DNA of 33,774 bases from Candidatus Obscuribacterales bacterium (GCA_019752635.1 JAIELX010000058.1:1-33774); one strand, 5' to 3'; positions 8,108-17,298 are shown, counted from the first letter of the stretch. Notes: generated by a model not told the origin, from the letters alone. Numbers and translations are program-made.

Positions 8108-9425
8108 GCAGCAACAAACTGTTGGCGATTTCGTGACGCTGCAACGGGGGACCACCTATAAGGGCTCTCTTGTCGGCAAACCGGGTCCAGCGTTGCTCGG
8201 GCTCGGATCCATCGAGCCTGGCGGAGGCTTCCGAAATGAGCAATATCAGACCTATGGTGGTGACTGCCCCGCAAACCTAATGTGTCTGCCTGGCGATCTG
8301 TACGCCGCCCTCAAGGGAGCGACCAAAGACGGAAAGATGATTGGGTCAGTGGCTCGGGTTCCGCGTGCAGTCTCGTCCGGACGACTCACTCAAGACACAG
8401 TCAAACTTGAATTCCGAGATACATGCCGCGAGGCCGCGCCTTACCTCTACTGGGTGCTTCGAACCCCGCAATATCGAGCGTACTGTGCTGGGCATGCCAT
8501 GGGAAGCGCAGTCGTCGCACTCAGCCGCGTGGATTTTCTCAACTACCCTGTACCACCCGTGACACAAACAAGAACGTATCTCGTAGCAGTACTTGAGAAG
8601 GTCGAAGAAAAGATCGATCTAAACAGACGCATGAGTGAATGTCTGGAGTCAATGGCCAGAGCCATCTTCAAAGCATGGTTCGTCGATTTTGAGCCGGTGC
8701 GCGTTAAGATGGAAGGACGCGGACAACGGCAACAAATGCCGCGCCCTCTCCTTGCTCTCTTCCCAGATCAGTTGGTGCATTCAGAGCTTGGTCAGATACC
8801 AGAAACCTGGCCCATCGGAACAGTAGCCGATCTTGCTGATGTTGTCGGTGGTACCACCCCGAGCACAACAAACCCAAGTTTCTGGGAGAACGGAACTCAT
8901 TATTGGGCCACGCCGAAGGACCTTTCATATCTCCAGTTCCCAGTCGTTCTAAAGACAGAGCGCCAGATAACTGACTCTGGTCTTGCACAAATTGGTTCCG
9001 GACTCCTTCCAGCAGGGACAGTGCTACTCTCATCTCGGGCACCAATCGGTTATCTTGGAATCACCCAAATCCCCGTTGCAATTAACCAAGGTTTTATTGC
9101 GATTAAGCCGAAACCTTGTGCTTCCAACTTATTCTTGCTGTTGTGGGCGCATTTCTCGAATGCCGAAATCCTAAGCCGTGCTAATGGCTCGACTTTCTTA
9201 GAGATAAGCAAATCCAATTTCCGCGCAATTCCGCTCGTTTTGCCTCCACCTACTATCATGACTGCCTTCACTGCGCTGGTTGAACCCATTTTTGCACGAA
9301 TCGTCGCGAACGAACGGGAATCCCTTATGCTCACTACGCTTCGCGACACCTTATTGCCAAAGTTAATAACTGGTGAAATTCGAGTAACAAATGCGGAGCC
9401 ATTAATTGTGGGTTCCTTGACGTGA
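8097..9425 (+). CDS. hsdS: Type I restriction-modification specificity subunit HsdS
   Basis: The 442-residue protein has the expected two-half layout. The first target-recognition domain covers about residues 5-155. The central conserved helix contains VEEKIDLNRRMSECLESMA and FKAWFVDFEPV (about 165-195). The second recognition domain covers about 225-405 and opens with LGQIPETWPIGTV. The last conserved helix includes LRDTLLPKLITGEIRV (about 416-431). It sets the bipartite DNA target of both methylation and cleavage; the target cannot be read from sequence alone. The ATG at 8097 has AAGGAG 8 bp upstream, inside the end of hsdM. Its stop overlaps the hsdR start as GTGA. Both halves look complete, so this is not a half-S or a recombined fragment. 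Confidence 0.96.
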   Translation: MASEQQQTVGDFVTLQRGTTYKGSLVGKPGPALLGLGSIEPGGGFRNEQYQTYGGDCPANLMCLPGDLYAALKGATKDGKMIGSVARVPRAVSSGRLTQDTVKLEFRDTCREAAPYLYWVLRTPQYRAYCAGHAMGSAVVALSRVDFLNYPVPPVTQTRTYLVAVLEKVEEKIDLNRRMSECLESMARAIFKAWFVDFEPVRVKMEGRGQRQQMPRPLLALFPDQLVHSELGQIPETWPIGTVADLADVVGGTTPSTTNPSFWENGTHYWATPKDLSYLQFPVVLKTERQITDSGLAQIGSGLLPAGTVLLSSRAPIGYLGITQIPVAINQGFIAIKPKPCASNLFLLLWAHFSNAEILSRANGSTFLEISKSNFRAIPLVLPPPTIMTAFTALVEPIFARIVANERESLMLTTLRDTLLPKLITGEIRVTNAEPLIVGSLT

Positions 9426-12400
9426 CAGATAGTGGGATGAATGAGTCTGTCATCGAGCAGGCCGCACTTGATTGGTTGGAGTTGACGGGATGGTCGATCT
9501 TGCATGGACCGGATATTGCGCCGGATATGGGTAGCTCAGAGCGGCGGGACTACGGCCAGGTGGTGTTGGAAGAGCGCTTACGTGAAGCGCTTGCGCGACT
9601 TAATCCTCAGATTCCAGCTGAGGCCTTGGAAGAGGCATTCCGCAAGCTCACGAGACCGGAGGGAGCGACTCTAGAAGCGCGCAACAAGCTGGTCCACCGC
9701 ATGCTGGTAGACGGCGTTACGGTTGAGTATCGCAATTCGAATGGCGATGTTCGCGGCGCACAGGCATCTGTATTTGACTTTGAGAAAGTAGAAAGAAACG
9801 ACTGGCTGGCGGTCAACCAATTCTCCATTATTGAGCATAAGCGAACAAGACGAGCGGATATCGTCTTGTTCGTCAATGGACTTGCGATTGCAGTGATGGA
9901 GTTAAAAAATGCAGCTGACGAAGGTGCCACCATCTGGACTGCCTATAGTCAATTTCAAACGTATAAGAATGAGATTCCATCGCTATTCACCACAAATCAA
10001 TTTCTCTGCATCTCCGATGGAGTTCAGGCCCGTGTAGGTACGTTAACTGCTGGGCGGGAATGGTTCAAACCTTGGCGTACTGTGATTGGTGATTCATTAG
10101 CTCATACGCATTTACCAGAATTGCAAGTTGTAATTGAAGGTATGTTCAATCCCCGAACCTGCCTCGATCTGGTTCGCGACTTCATCGTGTTTGAGAGCGC
10201 AGAAAGTGGTGCCCTAGTAAAAAAGATCGCTGGCTATCATCAATACCATGCGGTCCAGGTTGCGCTGGAAGAAACCCTCCGAGCTGCCGAACTGCACAGG
10301 CAAACTCTACTCGTAGCGGAATCCACCAGTGACAACAGAACAGAGCGTCAATCGGGTGGTAGGCTGGGCGATCGCCGGATCGGTGTTGTCTGGCATACGC
10401 AGGGCTCAGGCAAGAGCCTAACAATGGCTTTTTATGCGGCCCGCATCATTCGCGAGCCGTCCATGGAAAATCCGACTATTGTTGTTTTAACGGATCGGAA
10501 CGACCTTGACGATCAGCTGTTTGGAACATTCTCACAGTGCTCTGAGCTTTTGCGCCAGCCACCGGTGCAGGCAGACAGCCGTTCGCATCTTCGTGATCTT
10601 CTCAGCGTGAGGGCCGGAGGGGTAGTATTTAGCACTATCCACAAGTTTTTCCCTGAGGAGAAAGGCGACCGGCATCAACTCCTGTCGGCGCGACGCAACA
10701 TCGTAGTTATCGCGGATGAGGCGCACAGAAGTCAGTACGATTTCATTGATGGCTATGCCCGACACATGAGAGACGCCTTGCCGAACGCCTCCTTTATCGG
10801 TTTTACCGGCACGCCGGTCGAGCTTACAGATGCAAATACACGTGCAGTGTTTGGTGATTACATTAGCGTGTACGACATTCAACGGGCCGTTAAGGATGGT
10901 GCGACAGTGCCAATCTATTATGAGAGCCGCCTTGCAAAACTTGTTCTTAACGAGGCAGAGCGCCCCACTATTGATCCTGAGTTCGAAGAAGCTACGGAAG
11001 GAGAAGAGGTCGAGCGAAAGGAGAAACTTAAGTCTAAGTGGGCCCAACTAGAGGCAGTCGTTGGAGCGGACAAACGCATACAACTGATCGCGGCGGATAT
11101 TCTAAATCACATGGACAACAGATTTGACGCCATGCCTGGCAAGGCGATGATCGTTTGCATGAGCCGGCGAATTTGCGTCAAACTCTATGAAGAGTTGGTT
11201 CGTTTGCGTCCAAGTTGGGCCGACGATGACGACAATAAAGGGGCTGTTAAGGTCATTATGACTGGCTCCGCATCGGAGACAGAGTGGCAGCAACATATCA
11301 GAAGCAAGAGAAGACGGAAGGAGCTCGCAAATAGATTTCGCGATTCGAATGACCCTTTCAAACTCGTTATTGTGCGCGATATGTGGCTTACGGGTTTCGA
11401 CGCAAAGTCCCTCCATACGATGTATATCGACAAGCCGATGCGTGGACACGGACTCATGCAGGCCATCGCTCGAGTCAATCGTGTTTTTCGAGACAAACCT
11501 GGCGGACTGGTTGTAGATTATCTGGGCCTCGCCAAAGAGCTGAAAGAAGCACTAACTACTTACACTGAAAGTGGTGGCACCGGTAGAACTGCTTTTAACC
11601 AGGAAGAGGCTGTTGCTGTCATGACCGAGAAATACGAACAATGTCTGGGACTTTTTCATGGCTTTGACTGGTCCCTATGGCTTACTGGAACGCCGGTCCA
11701 ACGTCTTGCCCTCTTACCAGGGGCCCAAGAACACATTCTTGCTCAGGAAAGCGGAAAAGAAAGGCTACTTCCCGTCGCAAGAGATCTGAGACGAGCCTTT
11801 GCATTGGCGGTTCCGCACGAAAAAGCTCTAAGAATAAGAGATGAAATCGCCTTCTTTCAATCAGTACAAGCTGTCTTATCCAAGCGAGCGCCTTCTGATG
11901 CAAGACCTGAAGAAGACATTGATGAGGCTGTACAGAAGATAATTTCGCGTGCGGTCGCGCCAGAAGGTGTGCTGGATATCTTTGCGGCAGCCGGGCTCAA
12001 GAAGCCAGATATCTCTATACTGTCCGATGAATTTCTTGCGGAAGTTCAAGGGCTGCCTCAAAAGAATCTAGCCGTCGAGCTTCTTAGAAAACTTTTGTCC
12101 GGCGAGATACGTACGAGAGGCCGCAAGAACATAATTCAGGGGCGATCATTCAGCGAGATGCTGGAGAAGACGATCCGTCGCTACCAGAACCGCGCCATAG
12201 AAGCGGCACAAGTGATAGAGGAGTTAATTTCTCTGGCTAAAGAGATGCAGGCGGCGCAGCGCAGAGGCGAACAGCTTGACCTAAGCGATGACGAGATAGC
12301 CTTTTACGATGCCCTTGAAACGAATGACAGCGCTGTTGCTGTCCTTGGTGATAAGACACTGAAGCTAATTGCGCAGGAGTTGGTGAAGGCAATTCGCACA

Positions 12401-12574
12401 AGTGTGACCATCGATTGGACGACTAGAGAAAATGTTCGTGCCCAATTGCGCGTCTTGGTTAAGCGCATTCTCCGCAAGCATGGCTACCCGCCGGACAAGC
12501 AAGAAAAGGCGACTCAGACAGTATTGGAGCAGGCGGCCCTGTTATCACAAGAGTGGGCGGTGGTTGCATCATAG
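9422..12574 (+). CDS. hsdR: Type I restriction endonuclease/translocase subunit HsdR
   Basis: The 1050-residue motor and nuclease subunit has an N-terminal PD-(D/E)XK nuclease with Asp146 and the ELK triad end (Glu160, Lys162), spaced as in other type I R subunits. A Q-like motif lies at 272-278, Walker A is HTQGSGKS (325-332), the DEAH box is at 432-435 and motif III is GFTGTP (460-465). The second helicase lobe and a helical C-terminal region that docks on the methylase follow. It translocates DNA with ATP and cuts at a distance from an unmethylated site. The GTG at 9422 overlaps the hsdS stop (GTGA); an in-frame ATG at 9437 is an alternative start. All catalytic residues are present and no frameshift is seen. 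It ends the operon and faces the next gene tail to tail. Confidence 0.96.
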   Translation: MTDSGMNESVIEQAALDWLELTGWSILHGPDIAPDMGSSERRDYGQVVLEERLREALARLNPQIPAEALEEAFRKLTRPEGATLEARNKLVHRMLVDGVTVEYRNSNGDVRGAQASVFDFEKVERNDWLAVNQFSIIEHKRTRRADIVLFVNGLAIAVMELKNAADEGATIWTAYSQFQTYKNEIPSLFTTNQFLCISDGVQARVGTLTAGREWFKPWRTVIGDSLAHTHLPELQVVIEGMFNPRTCLDLVRDFIVFESAESGALVKKIAGYHQYHAVQVALEETLRAAELHRQTLLVAESTSDNRTERQSGGRLGDRRIGVVWHTQGSGKSLTMAFYAARIIREPSMENPTIVVLTDRNDLDDQLFGTFSQCSELLRQPPVQADSRSHLRDLLSVRAGGVVFSTIHKFFPEEKGDRHQLLSARRNIVVIADEAHRSQYDFIDGYARHMRDALPNASFIGFTGTPVELTDANTRAVFGDYISVYDIQRAVKDGATVPIYYESRLAKLVLNEAERPTIDPEFEEATEGEEVERKEKLKSKWAQLEAVVGADKRIQLIAADILNHMDNRFDAMPGKAMIVCMSRRICVKLYEELVRLRPSWADDDDNKGAVKVIMTGSASETEWQQHIRSKRRRKELANRFRDSNDPFKLVIVRDMWLTGFDAKSLHTMYIDKPMRGHGLMQAIARVNRVFRDKPGGLVVDYLGLAKELKEALTTYTESGGTGRTAFNQEEAVAVMTEKYEQCLGLFHGFDWSLWLTGTPVQRLALLPGAQEHILAQESGKERLLPVARDLRRAFALAVPHEKALRIRDEIAFFQSVQAVLSKRAPSDARPEEDIDEAVQKIISRAVAPEGVLDIFAAAGLKKPDISILSDEFLAEVQGLPQKNLAVELLRKLLSGEIRTRGRKNIIQGRSFSEMLEKTIRRYQNRAIEAAQVIEELISLAKEMQAAQRRGEQLDLSDDEIAFYDALETNDSAVAVLGDKTLKLIAQELVKAIRTSVTIDWTTRENVRAQLRVLVKRILRKHGYPPDKQEKATQTVLEQAALLSQEWAVVAS

Positions 12575-12672
12575 CCACAGGTTGTGCTGCGCTAGAGGTG
12601 AGCATTTCGCGAACGTTGTTTCTCACATATGACAAATGGCTACCAACCCGTCGCGAGGTTTGCATTGTTGTA

Positions 12673-13092
12673 CTATTTTCGAACGCATTCATCGGAGGAA
12701 GCACAGGTCTCCACAATCATGTCCCAATCATTCTTCGCCATTTTCGCAATGCCATTTCGGAAGTAAACTGCCCAATAAGCCAAATTGGTGACAAAACTTA
12801 GGCGATCTATGATGGACATCAAATCCATCTCTGTGCGCAACTTTTCTGACTGAAAACGGAAGCGGTCCACGAAATGCCCCGCCTTCAAGAATATTTTCGC
12901 GTCATCTACGAAGTAATCTTCCGTAACTTCGCCTAGCCCTACTACCTTCCAATCTCCTTTTCCAGCGCAGCAAACAATCTTATCTCCTTTCCTGACATTG
13001 CTAATCAAGTGTTTACGCGCCAAACCGAACGTACAAATTTTCATGCAATGCTCGATGTCTTCTCTTGGCAAGCAGATAACCCAATAATTCAT
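12673..13092 (-). CDS. EVE/PUA-like domain protein, probable modified-base reader
   Basis: A single-domain protein of 139 residues. The start MNYWVICLPRED, a central KGDKIVCCAGKGDWKVVGLGEV (about 35-56) and a following YFVDD match the layout of EVE domains (PUA-like fold, YTH relatives). EVE proteins bind modified bases and are commonly found beside type IV and other restriction genes, which fits its place immediately downstream of, and convergent with, hsdR. It starts at ATG 13092 on the minus strand with only a weak ribosome-binding site. It has no attached nuclease, so it may act with one of the nearby lone nucleases; that pairing is inference. Fold assignment is by pattern only. Confidence 0.65.
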   Translation of the reverse strand: MNYWVICLPREDIEHCMKICTFGLARKHLISNVRKGDKIVCCAGKGDWKVVGLGEVTEDYFVDDAKIFLKAGHFVDRFRFQSEKLRTEMDLMSIIDRLSFVTNLAYWAVYFRNGIAKMAKNDWDMIVETCASSDECVRK

Positions 13093-13370
13093 ACTGGCAC
13101 CACGAGAATCCCTAACAGCAGCATTATACCCCCTTGGTTTGCCCGCCTTTAGTCAACCACTCCGAGCCAAGGGCACCCCTGATGGCTGCCGTTCTGCTTG
13201 AGGCTACAAAAGCGGTTTTCGCACCAAACCGACTGGACTATTGAAGAATGAGCCAGATCCGTCTCATGGGGGACAGATTGCATATTTTCATCGAATTTGG
13301 CCGAATCTCCCATACGTATTGCCTCACGTAACAATCTAACCATGACATCAATCGTTGCCTCATTGAAAAT

Positions 13371-14030
13371 CTAGCCGGGAGGAGATGCAAGATTCAAGGC
13401 CTTTTTAGTAAGCTCCCGGAGACTGTCCGTAAAAGGCAGAGAATCATATGTGGTATCAGATTCGTACATGCTAACAGCGGCGAACATTGCTTCCCTCCGC
13501 CATTGAGCTAATCGCCGCTGAAGTGTCTTTAGTTCTTTCCCTGTAATTTGTTCGGGAAACTGTTGCATCAACTTAGCAAGCATCTGCGTTGATGTCATTT
13601 CCGGATTTCGAGTAAAAAGACCCTTTGCGTAGTCGTAAGTGCCTTCCAGGGGGTCTGGTCTGGTTCTCCAGATGTGAGGAACTCTACTCGTATATGAACG
13701 TTTAGAAGGCCGCTTCGGCTTTAGCGAAAGCAGACGACCGGGCTCGTCCGAGTGAGTCTGCGGAGCCGTCTTAGCGCGAGCAGGCATCTCCTGAACGAGC
13801 ATCTGCTGACCATCTAGAACTGCTACGTCCCACAGGCTCTCCTGGAGTACTCCAATCTTTCCGAAGAGATCAACAGGGTCGAGCGCATCTCGCATCTTAA
13901 CGAGTTTGGACCTTGTGTCTGGCGTTACTCCTTTCGATTCAATGAGGCGTTGCATGGGTGTGCGAGCCTTGTCATAGTGTTTGGTAGTTTTTGAGCCCAT
14001 CCGGGTCTTCTTTAGCAGCTTGTCAGGACT
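13371..14030 (-). pseudogene. C-terminal remnant of an integrase-type (DDE) transposase
   Basis: The readable protein resembles only the last part of a family of DDE-integrase transposases. GSKTTKHYDKARTPMQRLIE, then the segment around LDPVDLFGKIGVLQESLW, match the region just after the catalytic core. QITGKELKTLQRRLAQWRRE, nearer the end, matches the family's tail helix-turn-helix-like motif. The catalytic core and N-terminal DNA-binding part are missing, and the frame breaks off near 14030, just before the divergent Mrr gene. The open frame could extend to an ATG at 14099, but those first 23 residues look unrelated and overlap the Mrr start. No terminal inverted repeats were recognised. It marks past transposition at this site. 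Confidence 0.65.
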
Positions 14031-14085
14031 CGTGTGCTCATTCCGATTAGATATACTGAAGGCATTTCCCTCTTCGGTCCACGGC

Positions 14086-15012
14086 ATGCCAATACCCACT
14101 TATCAAGAACTCTACAAAGATATCCTCTCTGTCACATCCGTCGGCGAGCCGAAATCTATGCGCCAGCTTCGGGATGCCCTTGCGCAACGTCTCAAGATTT
14201 CTGAAGAAGAACAGGCCTTGTTTCTCCCAAGCGGCAAGCAAAAGGTGTGGGACAGTCGAGTTGGCTGGGCGAAAACATATCTCGTTAAGGCCGGGTTGCT
14301 TTCTCAGCCAAAGAGGGGGTTCATTCAACTCGAAGCAAGAGGCACGCAGGTGCTCGTCGAGAATCCCGCGGTCATTGATGACGCATTCTTGATGCGCTTC
14401 CCGGGATTCAAAGAATTCAAGAATCCGGGCGAGTCGAATGGAGACGAACTGAAAGTTGCTGTCGATGTTGCAGTTGCCCGCCAGACTCCCGAAGAGATGA
14501 TGGAATCCGCATATCAGCAACTTCGCCAGCAAGTAGAATCAGAGATACTAGCCAGAATTATGTCGTGCACGCCTGCCTTCTTCGAACAACTCGTCGTAGA
14601 CCTTCTTCTCAGAATGGGATACGGAGGATCAAGAATCGATGCCGGCAAAGCAATCGGACAAAGCGGCGATGGTGGCATCGACGGGATAATCAAAGAAGAC
14701 AAGCTCGGACTCGACACGCTCTACATACAAGCAAAGCGTTGGATCAACTCAGTCGGACGACCGGAAGTTCAGCAATTCGCAGGAGCCCTGCATGGACAGC
14801 GGGCGCGGAAGGGCGTAATGATCACCACATCAACATTCACGAAGGACGCGCGTAACTATGCCAACAGCGTCGACACGAAGATTGTCCTTATTGACGGCAA
14901 GTCCCTGACACAACTAATGTTTGATCACGGACTCGGATGCGCTTCGCAATCGAGCTATGAATTGAAGAAGGTCGATAGCGATTACTTCGAACCAGACAGT
15001 TCTGCAGATTGA
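14086..15012 (+). CDS. mrr: Mrr-type restriction endonuclease
   Basis: This 308-residue protein has the classic Mrr layout. The N-terminal winged-helix Mrr_N region begins MPIPTYQELYKDIL and includes VWDSRVGWAKTYLVKAGLL (about 54-72). The nuclease domain has FFEQLVVDLLLRMGYG (165-180), GQSGDGGIDG (Asp199) and IQAKRW (Gln215, Lys217), the Mrr variant of the PD-(D/E)XK triad. Mrr enzymes cut methylated DNA and act at the nucleoid. I chose ATG 14086 because it aligns with the usual Mrr start, although the ribosome-binding site is weak; the frame is open further upstream to 13981. It diverges from the transposase remnant. It stands alone, with no methylase partner. Confidence 0.92.
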   Translation: MPIPTYQELYKDILSVTSVGEPKSMRQLRDALAQRLKISEEEQALFLPSGKQKVWDSRVGWAKTYLVKAGLLSQPKRGFIQLEARGTQVLVENPAVIDDAFLMRFPGFKEFKNPGESNGDELKVAVDVAVARQTPEEMMESAYQQLRQQVESEILARIMSCTPAFFEQLVVDLLLRMGYGGSRIDAGKAIGQSGDGGIDGIIKEDKLGLDTLYIQAKRWINSVGRPEVQQFAGALHGQRARKGVMITTSTFTKDARNYANSVDTKIVLIDGKSLTQLMFDHGLGCASQSSYELKKVDSDYFEPDSSAD

Positions 15013-15247
15013 GAAACTAAACTTCATCTCCTAGCCGCGATCCAAAAGCGCTTTTATGGCGCAGCGACAATTTGCAGTTTACCGCCGCGCCATAGTTCAG
15101 CACAAGCAGCGATGTTTACAGCCAGCGACATCACAGTCTAAGGTTCGATTAGTCTGCGAAAGTAGGGGAATCCTTGCTCGGAACTTGCGCCCCTAACAAT
15201 CAATTTCTAGCAACAAAGTATACGAGACAGAAAACTGGAGGTATAGG

Positions 15248-15526
15248 ATGACAGAAACAAAGACTCAGCTTGTGAAGGAACTGCAGGAGCTGAAGAAGAC
15301 TGTAAACGCCAGAATTACAATTCTGGAGTCGCACCTTTCGTCACTTAGGAATGTGATGCAGCAAGATCTCGACATAAGTACTTTTGAAAAACCGTACACC
15401 GTGTTAGACACGGTTCTCGGAGACTTGGACAGTGGGTATTTTGTTCAATGGAGTGAACTGACGAAGAATGGCCTAGAGATTGAAGAAATCAGGAATCGAC
15501 TTGAATCACTTCGGAATGAGACTTAG
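15248..15526 (+). CDS. Small coiled-coil protein of unknown function
   Basis: A 92-residue acidic protein, not recognised. GGAGG (15237-15241) lies 6 bp before the ATG, one of the best ribosome-binding sites in the window, which supports a real gene. Residues about 5-45 form a heptad-like helix (VKELQELKKTVNARITILES), and a second helix ends the protein (EIEEIRNRLESLRNE). No transmembrane segment, cysteine pair or signal peptide is visible. It lies between an Mrr gene and an AHJR-like nuclease gene on the opposite strand. It could be a small regulator or antitoxin-like partner, but nothing proves this. Confidence 0.6.
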   Translation: MTETKTQLVKELQELKKTVNARITILESHLSSLRNVMQQDLDISTFEKPYTVLDTVLGDLDSGYFVQWSELTKNGLEIEEIRNRLESLRNET

Positions 15527-15691
15527 TGTCAGTCGGATGACGGCAGACCATACAAGCAAGAGCAGCGTGCAGTGCCCGCGGTCAATCGCAGATAGCAAGA
15601 TGATCACCAGATAAATTTGTCACGTGGGTACGGCGCGCAACAGAGCTCTCACACTCGAGGCGCTGAAAATCATAAAAATGCGCGGACTTGT

Positions 15692-16516
15692 TCAAACGAC
15701 GAGCGCCTTTACTTCAAAGGTCTTCTCCCTTATGGATCTATTACCAGAGATGTATGTCGCTAATGCATTCGGATTCATGAGCTTGTTCGTATCGTAAATA
15801 ACAAACAACAGGAGTTTAAGCTCACTCCAAGTTGAATAGTAATCGCAGTCGACAATGAGATCGCCGAGCAGCTTCTTCTGATCGTAGTTTTCGCGCACAT
15901 ACTTCGCTTCGATAATGATCCCCTGCTCTGGTAGCTGCATATCTGCTCGACTGGACGCCGTCTGTGCCATTTTCGGAAGCGGACATTCGATGTCGGCACT
16001 AGGGAAGTACGCCTTAATCACTGCATGAAGAAGATCTTGAACATCGAATTCATTCGCAACTTCGTATGCCTTCTGATCGTGCCCCTTCACTTTGCGTCGA
16101 TTCTGAAGACACTTAGCAGAAGCACGAATTGATGTGCACACCTGTAAAATTATCTGAGTCGCGGATGTGGACTCTTCCTTTTGCCTTTGAGGGAAAAAGA
16201 GAGATGCATACGCACGAATGTGATCTTGCCATCTCTTTAGGTGCTCTACCCTCACGAGCATGAAGTCGTCATCTGGATGATGGGGCAGCCGTCCAATAGA
16301 TTCCTGAAAGCCTTCCAAAAGTCCGGGAAGTTTTAACATGCTTAAAACTACGACGGCGATTTTGTCTTGTTGCGTGCATTCTTCACGAAAGCGTGGCAAA
16401 TCTTCTAGGTCAAGTGCGTTTTCGAGTCCAACCAATCTTTGGTACCCGTCAATCAGCGTACTCAGAGCAGTATTGCTTTTATGAAAGGCGTGTTCGTCAA
16501 AACGTTCCGCGTCCAT
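15692..16516 (-). CDS. PD-(D/E)XK nuclease, REase_AHJR-like
   Basis: The C-terminal half matches the AHJR-like restriction-nuclease pattern: EFDVQDLLHAVIKAYFP (156-172), then SRADMQLPEQGIIIEAKYVR (189-208) with the catalytic Asp192, Glu203 and Lys205, then LIVDCDYYSTW and a FVIYDT strand. The N-terminal 140 residues are helical and not recognised, perhaps for DNA binding. I chose ATG 16516 (GGAG 5 bp upstream); an in-frame GTG at 16549 would add 11 residues but has no ribosome-binding site. Members of this nuclease class sit alone or in defence islands and are predicted to cut foreign DNA; their target is not evident. All three active-site residues are present. Confidence 0.78.
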   Translation of the reverse strand: MDAERFDEHAFHKSNTALSTLIDGYQRLVGLENALDLEDLPRFREECTQQDKIAVVVLSMLKLPGLLEGFQESIGRLPHHPDDDFMLVRVEHLKRWQDHIRAYASLFFPQRQKEESTSATQIILQVCTSIRASAKCLQNRRKVKGHDQKAYEVANEFDVQDLLHAVIKAYFPSADIECPLPKMAQTASSRADMQLPEQGIIIEAKYVRENYDQKKLLGDLIVDCDYYSTWSELKLLLFVIYDTNKLMNPNALATYISGNRSIREKTFEVKALVV

Positions 16517-17060
16517 CTCTGCTCCAGACCCGCTGCGAAGCTGATTCACTAAGTATATAGAATCCGAATGCGTCTGTCACCCGAACTGGAGCCTATGCAA
16601 ATCTCCGCGTCCGGGGACTCCGGATCCGCGCACATTGGTTTTCATCTCTCGAAACTGACCAATCCTGCCCCCTGTCACGGACGGGCCCGCGGCGGCGCCC
16701 GCACTAAATACATTCGTCGCTGCAATTCTTCATTGCAGCACAGAAGCGGCAGCATTTGGTTAAACACAAACTGGAGCTAATAGTGCAAAGTAGCATGGCC
16801 AGCTCGTACTCTGTGGCTCGACCTCAGAGATTGGTGAGCTTCGATATTCGCTTAAGGTCCGCGTGTTTCGCCGCGGCTCGTAAAATGCTTGATGAAGACA
16901 GAGAAACCGTACTTTCAATCGCACCAGTCGTGGTGGCGGCACTTTCTCGGAGAGTTTGCTCGACCTGGAGAAGAGAGGTCTCCTGACCCGGCTCATCCTG
17001 AAACTCAATAGCACACGCGGTGAAATCAACAATGCGCAAGCTCTCTCCGGAGAACTTTGT

Positions 17061-17204
17061 TCATTGTCCGCCCCCCAGGGTGCGTATTCGCATGAATCTG
17101 ACCGGCTAGATTCATGTGAATCACCGGCCAGATTCAATGCGAATATGCACCGGCGAGCATCGTTCGCTGACACCGGCAAGTTCGCGACCGGAGCTGCGAC
17201 TAAC
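17061..17204. repeat. Interrupted partial duplicate of 21736-21804
   Basis: Bases 17061-17080 match 21736-21753 apart from a longer C run (six against four). Bases 17154-17204 match 21754-21804 at 45 of 51 positions by eye. The two halves are contiguous at 21.7 kb but separated here by 73 bp. The intact copy lies inside the 299-residue gene on the minus strand, so this one is a decayed fragment of that gene's 5' region or of a shared mobile segment. Confidence 0.75.
17081..17149. repeat. Nested palindromic (REP-like) hairpin element
   Basis: Two arms of about 21 bp, 17085-17105 and 17124-17145, are inverted copies with one extra base and one mismatch; the outer nine bases (TATTCGCAT / ATGCGAATA) are perfect. 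The loop contains a second perfect palindrome, GATTCATGTGAATC (17109-17122). The ends TGC and GCA also pair. It interrupts a duplicated segment exactly where the other copy is continuous, which argues for insertion of a small mobile hairpin. Confidence 0.7.
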
Positions 17205-17298
17205 ACACAGGTCGGCAAATCCGATACGGCCGGACCACAAGCGCCCACTCTGACTAGAAAAATTCGTCAGTGCTAAAATCTTTCGGGACTGTAGTGAA

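Larger units (their letters stand above)
16517..17298. other. Gene-poor spacer with duplicated segment and hairpin insertion
   Basis: About 780 bp without a credible complete gene. The 3' part holds a partial copy of the 5' end of the unknown gene at 21009-21908, interrupted by a hairpin element. The 5' part (16550-17050) shows only short open frames without ribosome-binding sites; I recognise nothing in it. Confidence 0.6.

Noticed and set aside
13149..13343. 64-codon frame downstream of the transposase remnant
   Set aside because: No ribosome-binding site and no recognisable sequence; it may be more decayed element DNA but I cannot support it as a gene.
15044..15055. AAAAGCGCTTTT palindrome after the Mrr gene as a terminator
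   Set aside because: The stem is only six base pairs, mostly A-T, with no loop and no following T run; too weak to call.
16760..17248. 162-codon minus-strand frame
   Set aside because: Its recognisable part is the duplicated fragment of the 21-kb gene plus the hairpin insert; the rest matches nothing and no start signal is present.
16956..17276. 106-codon plus-strand frame
   Set aside because: It is antisense to the duplicated fragment and reads through the hairpin element; no ribosome-binding site or family pattern.
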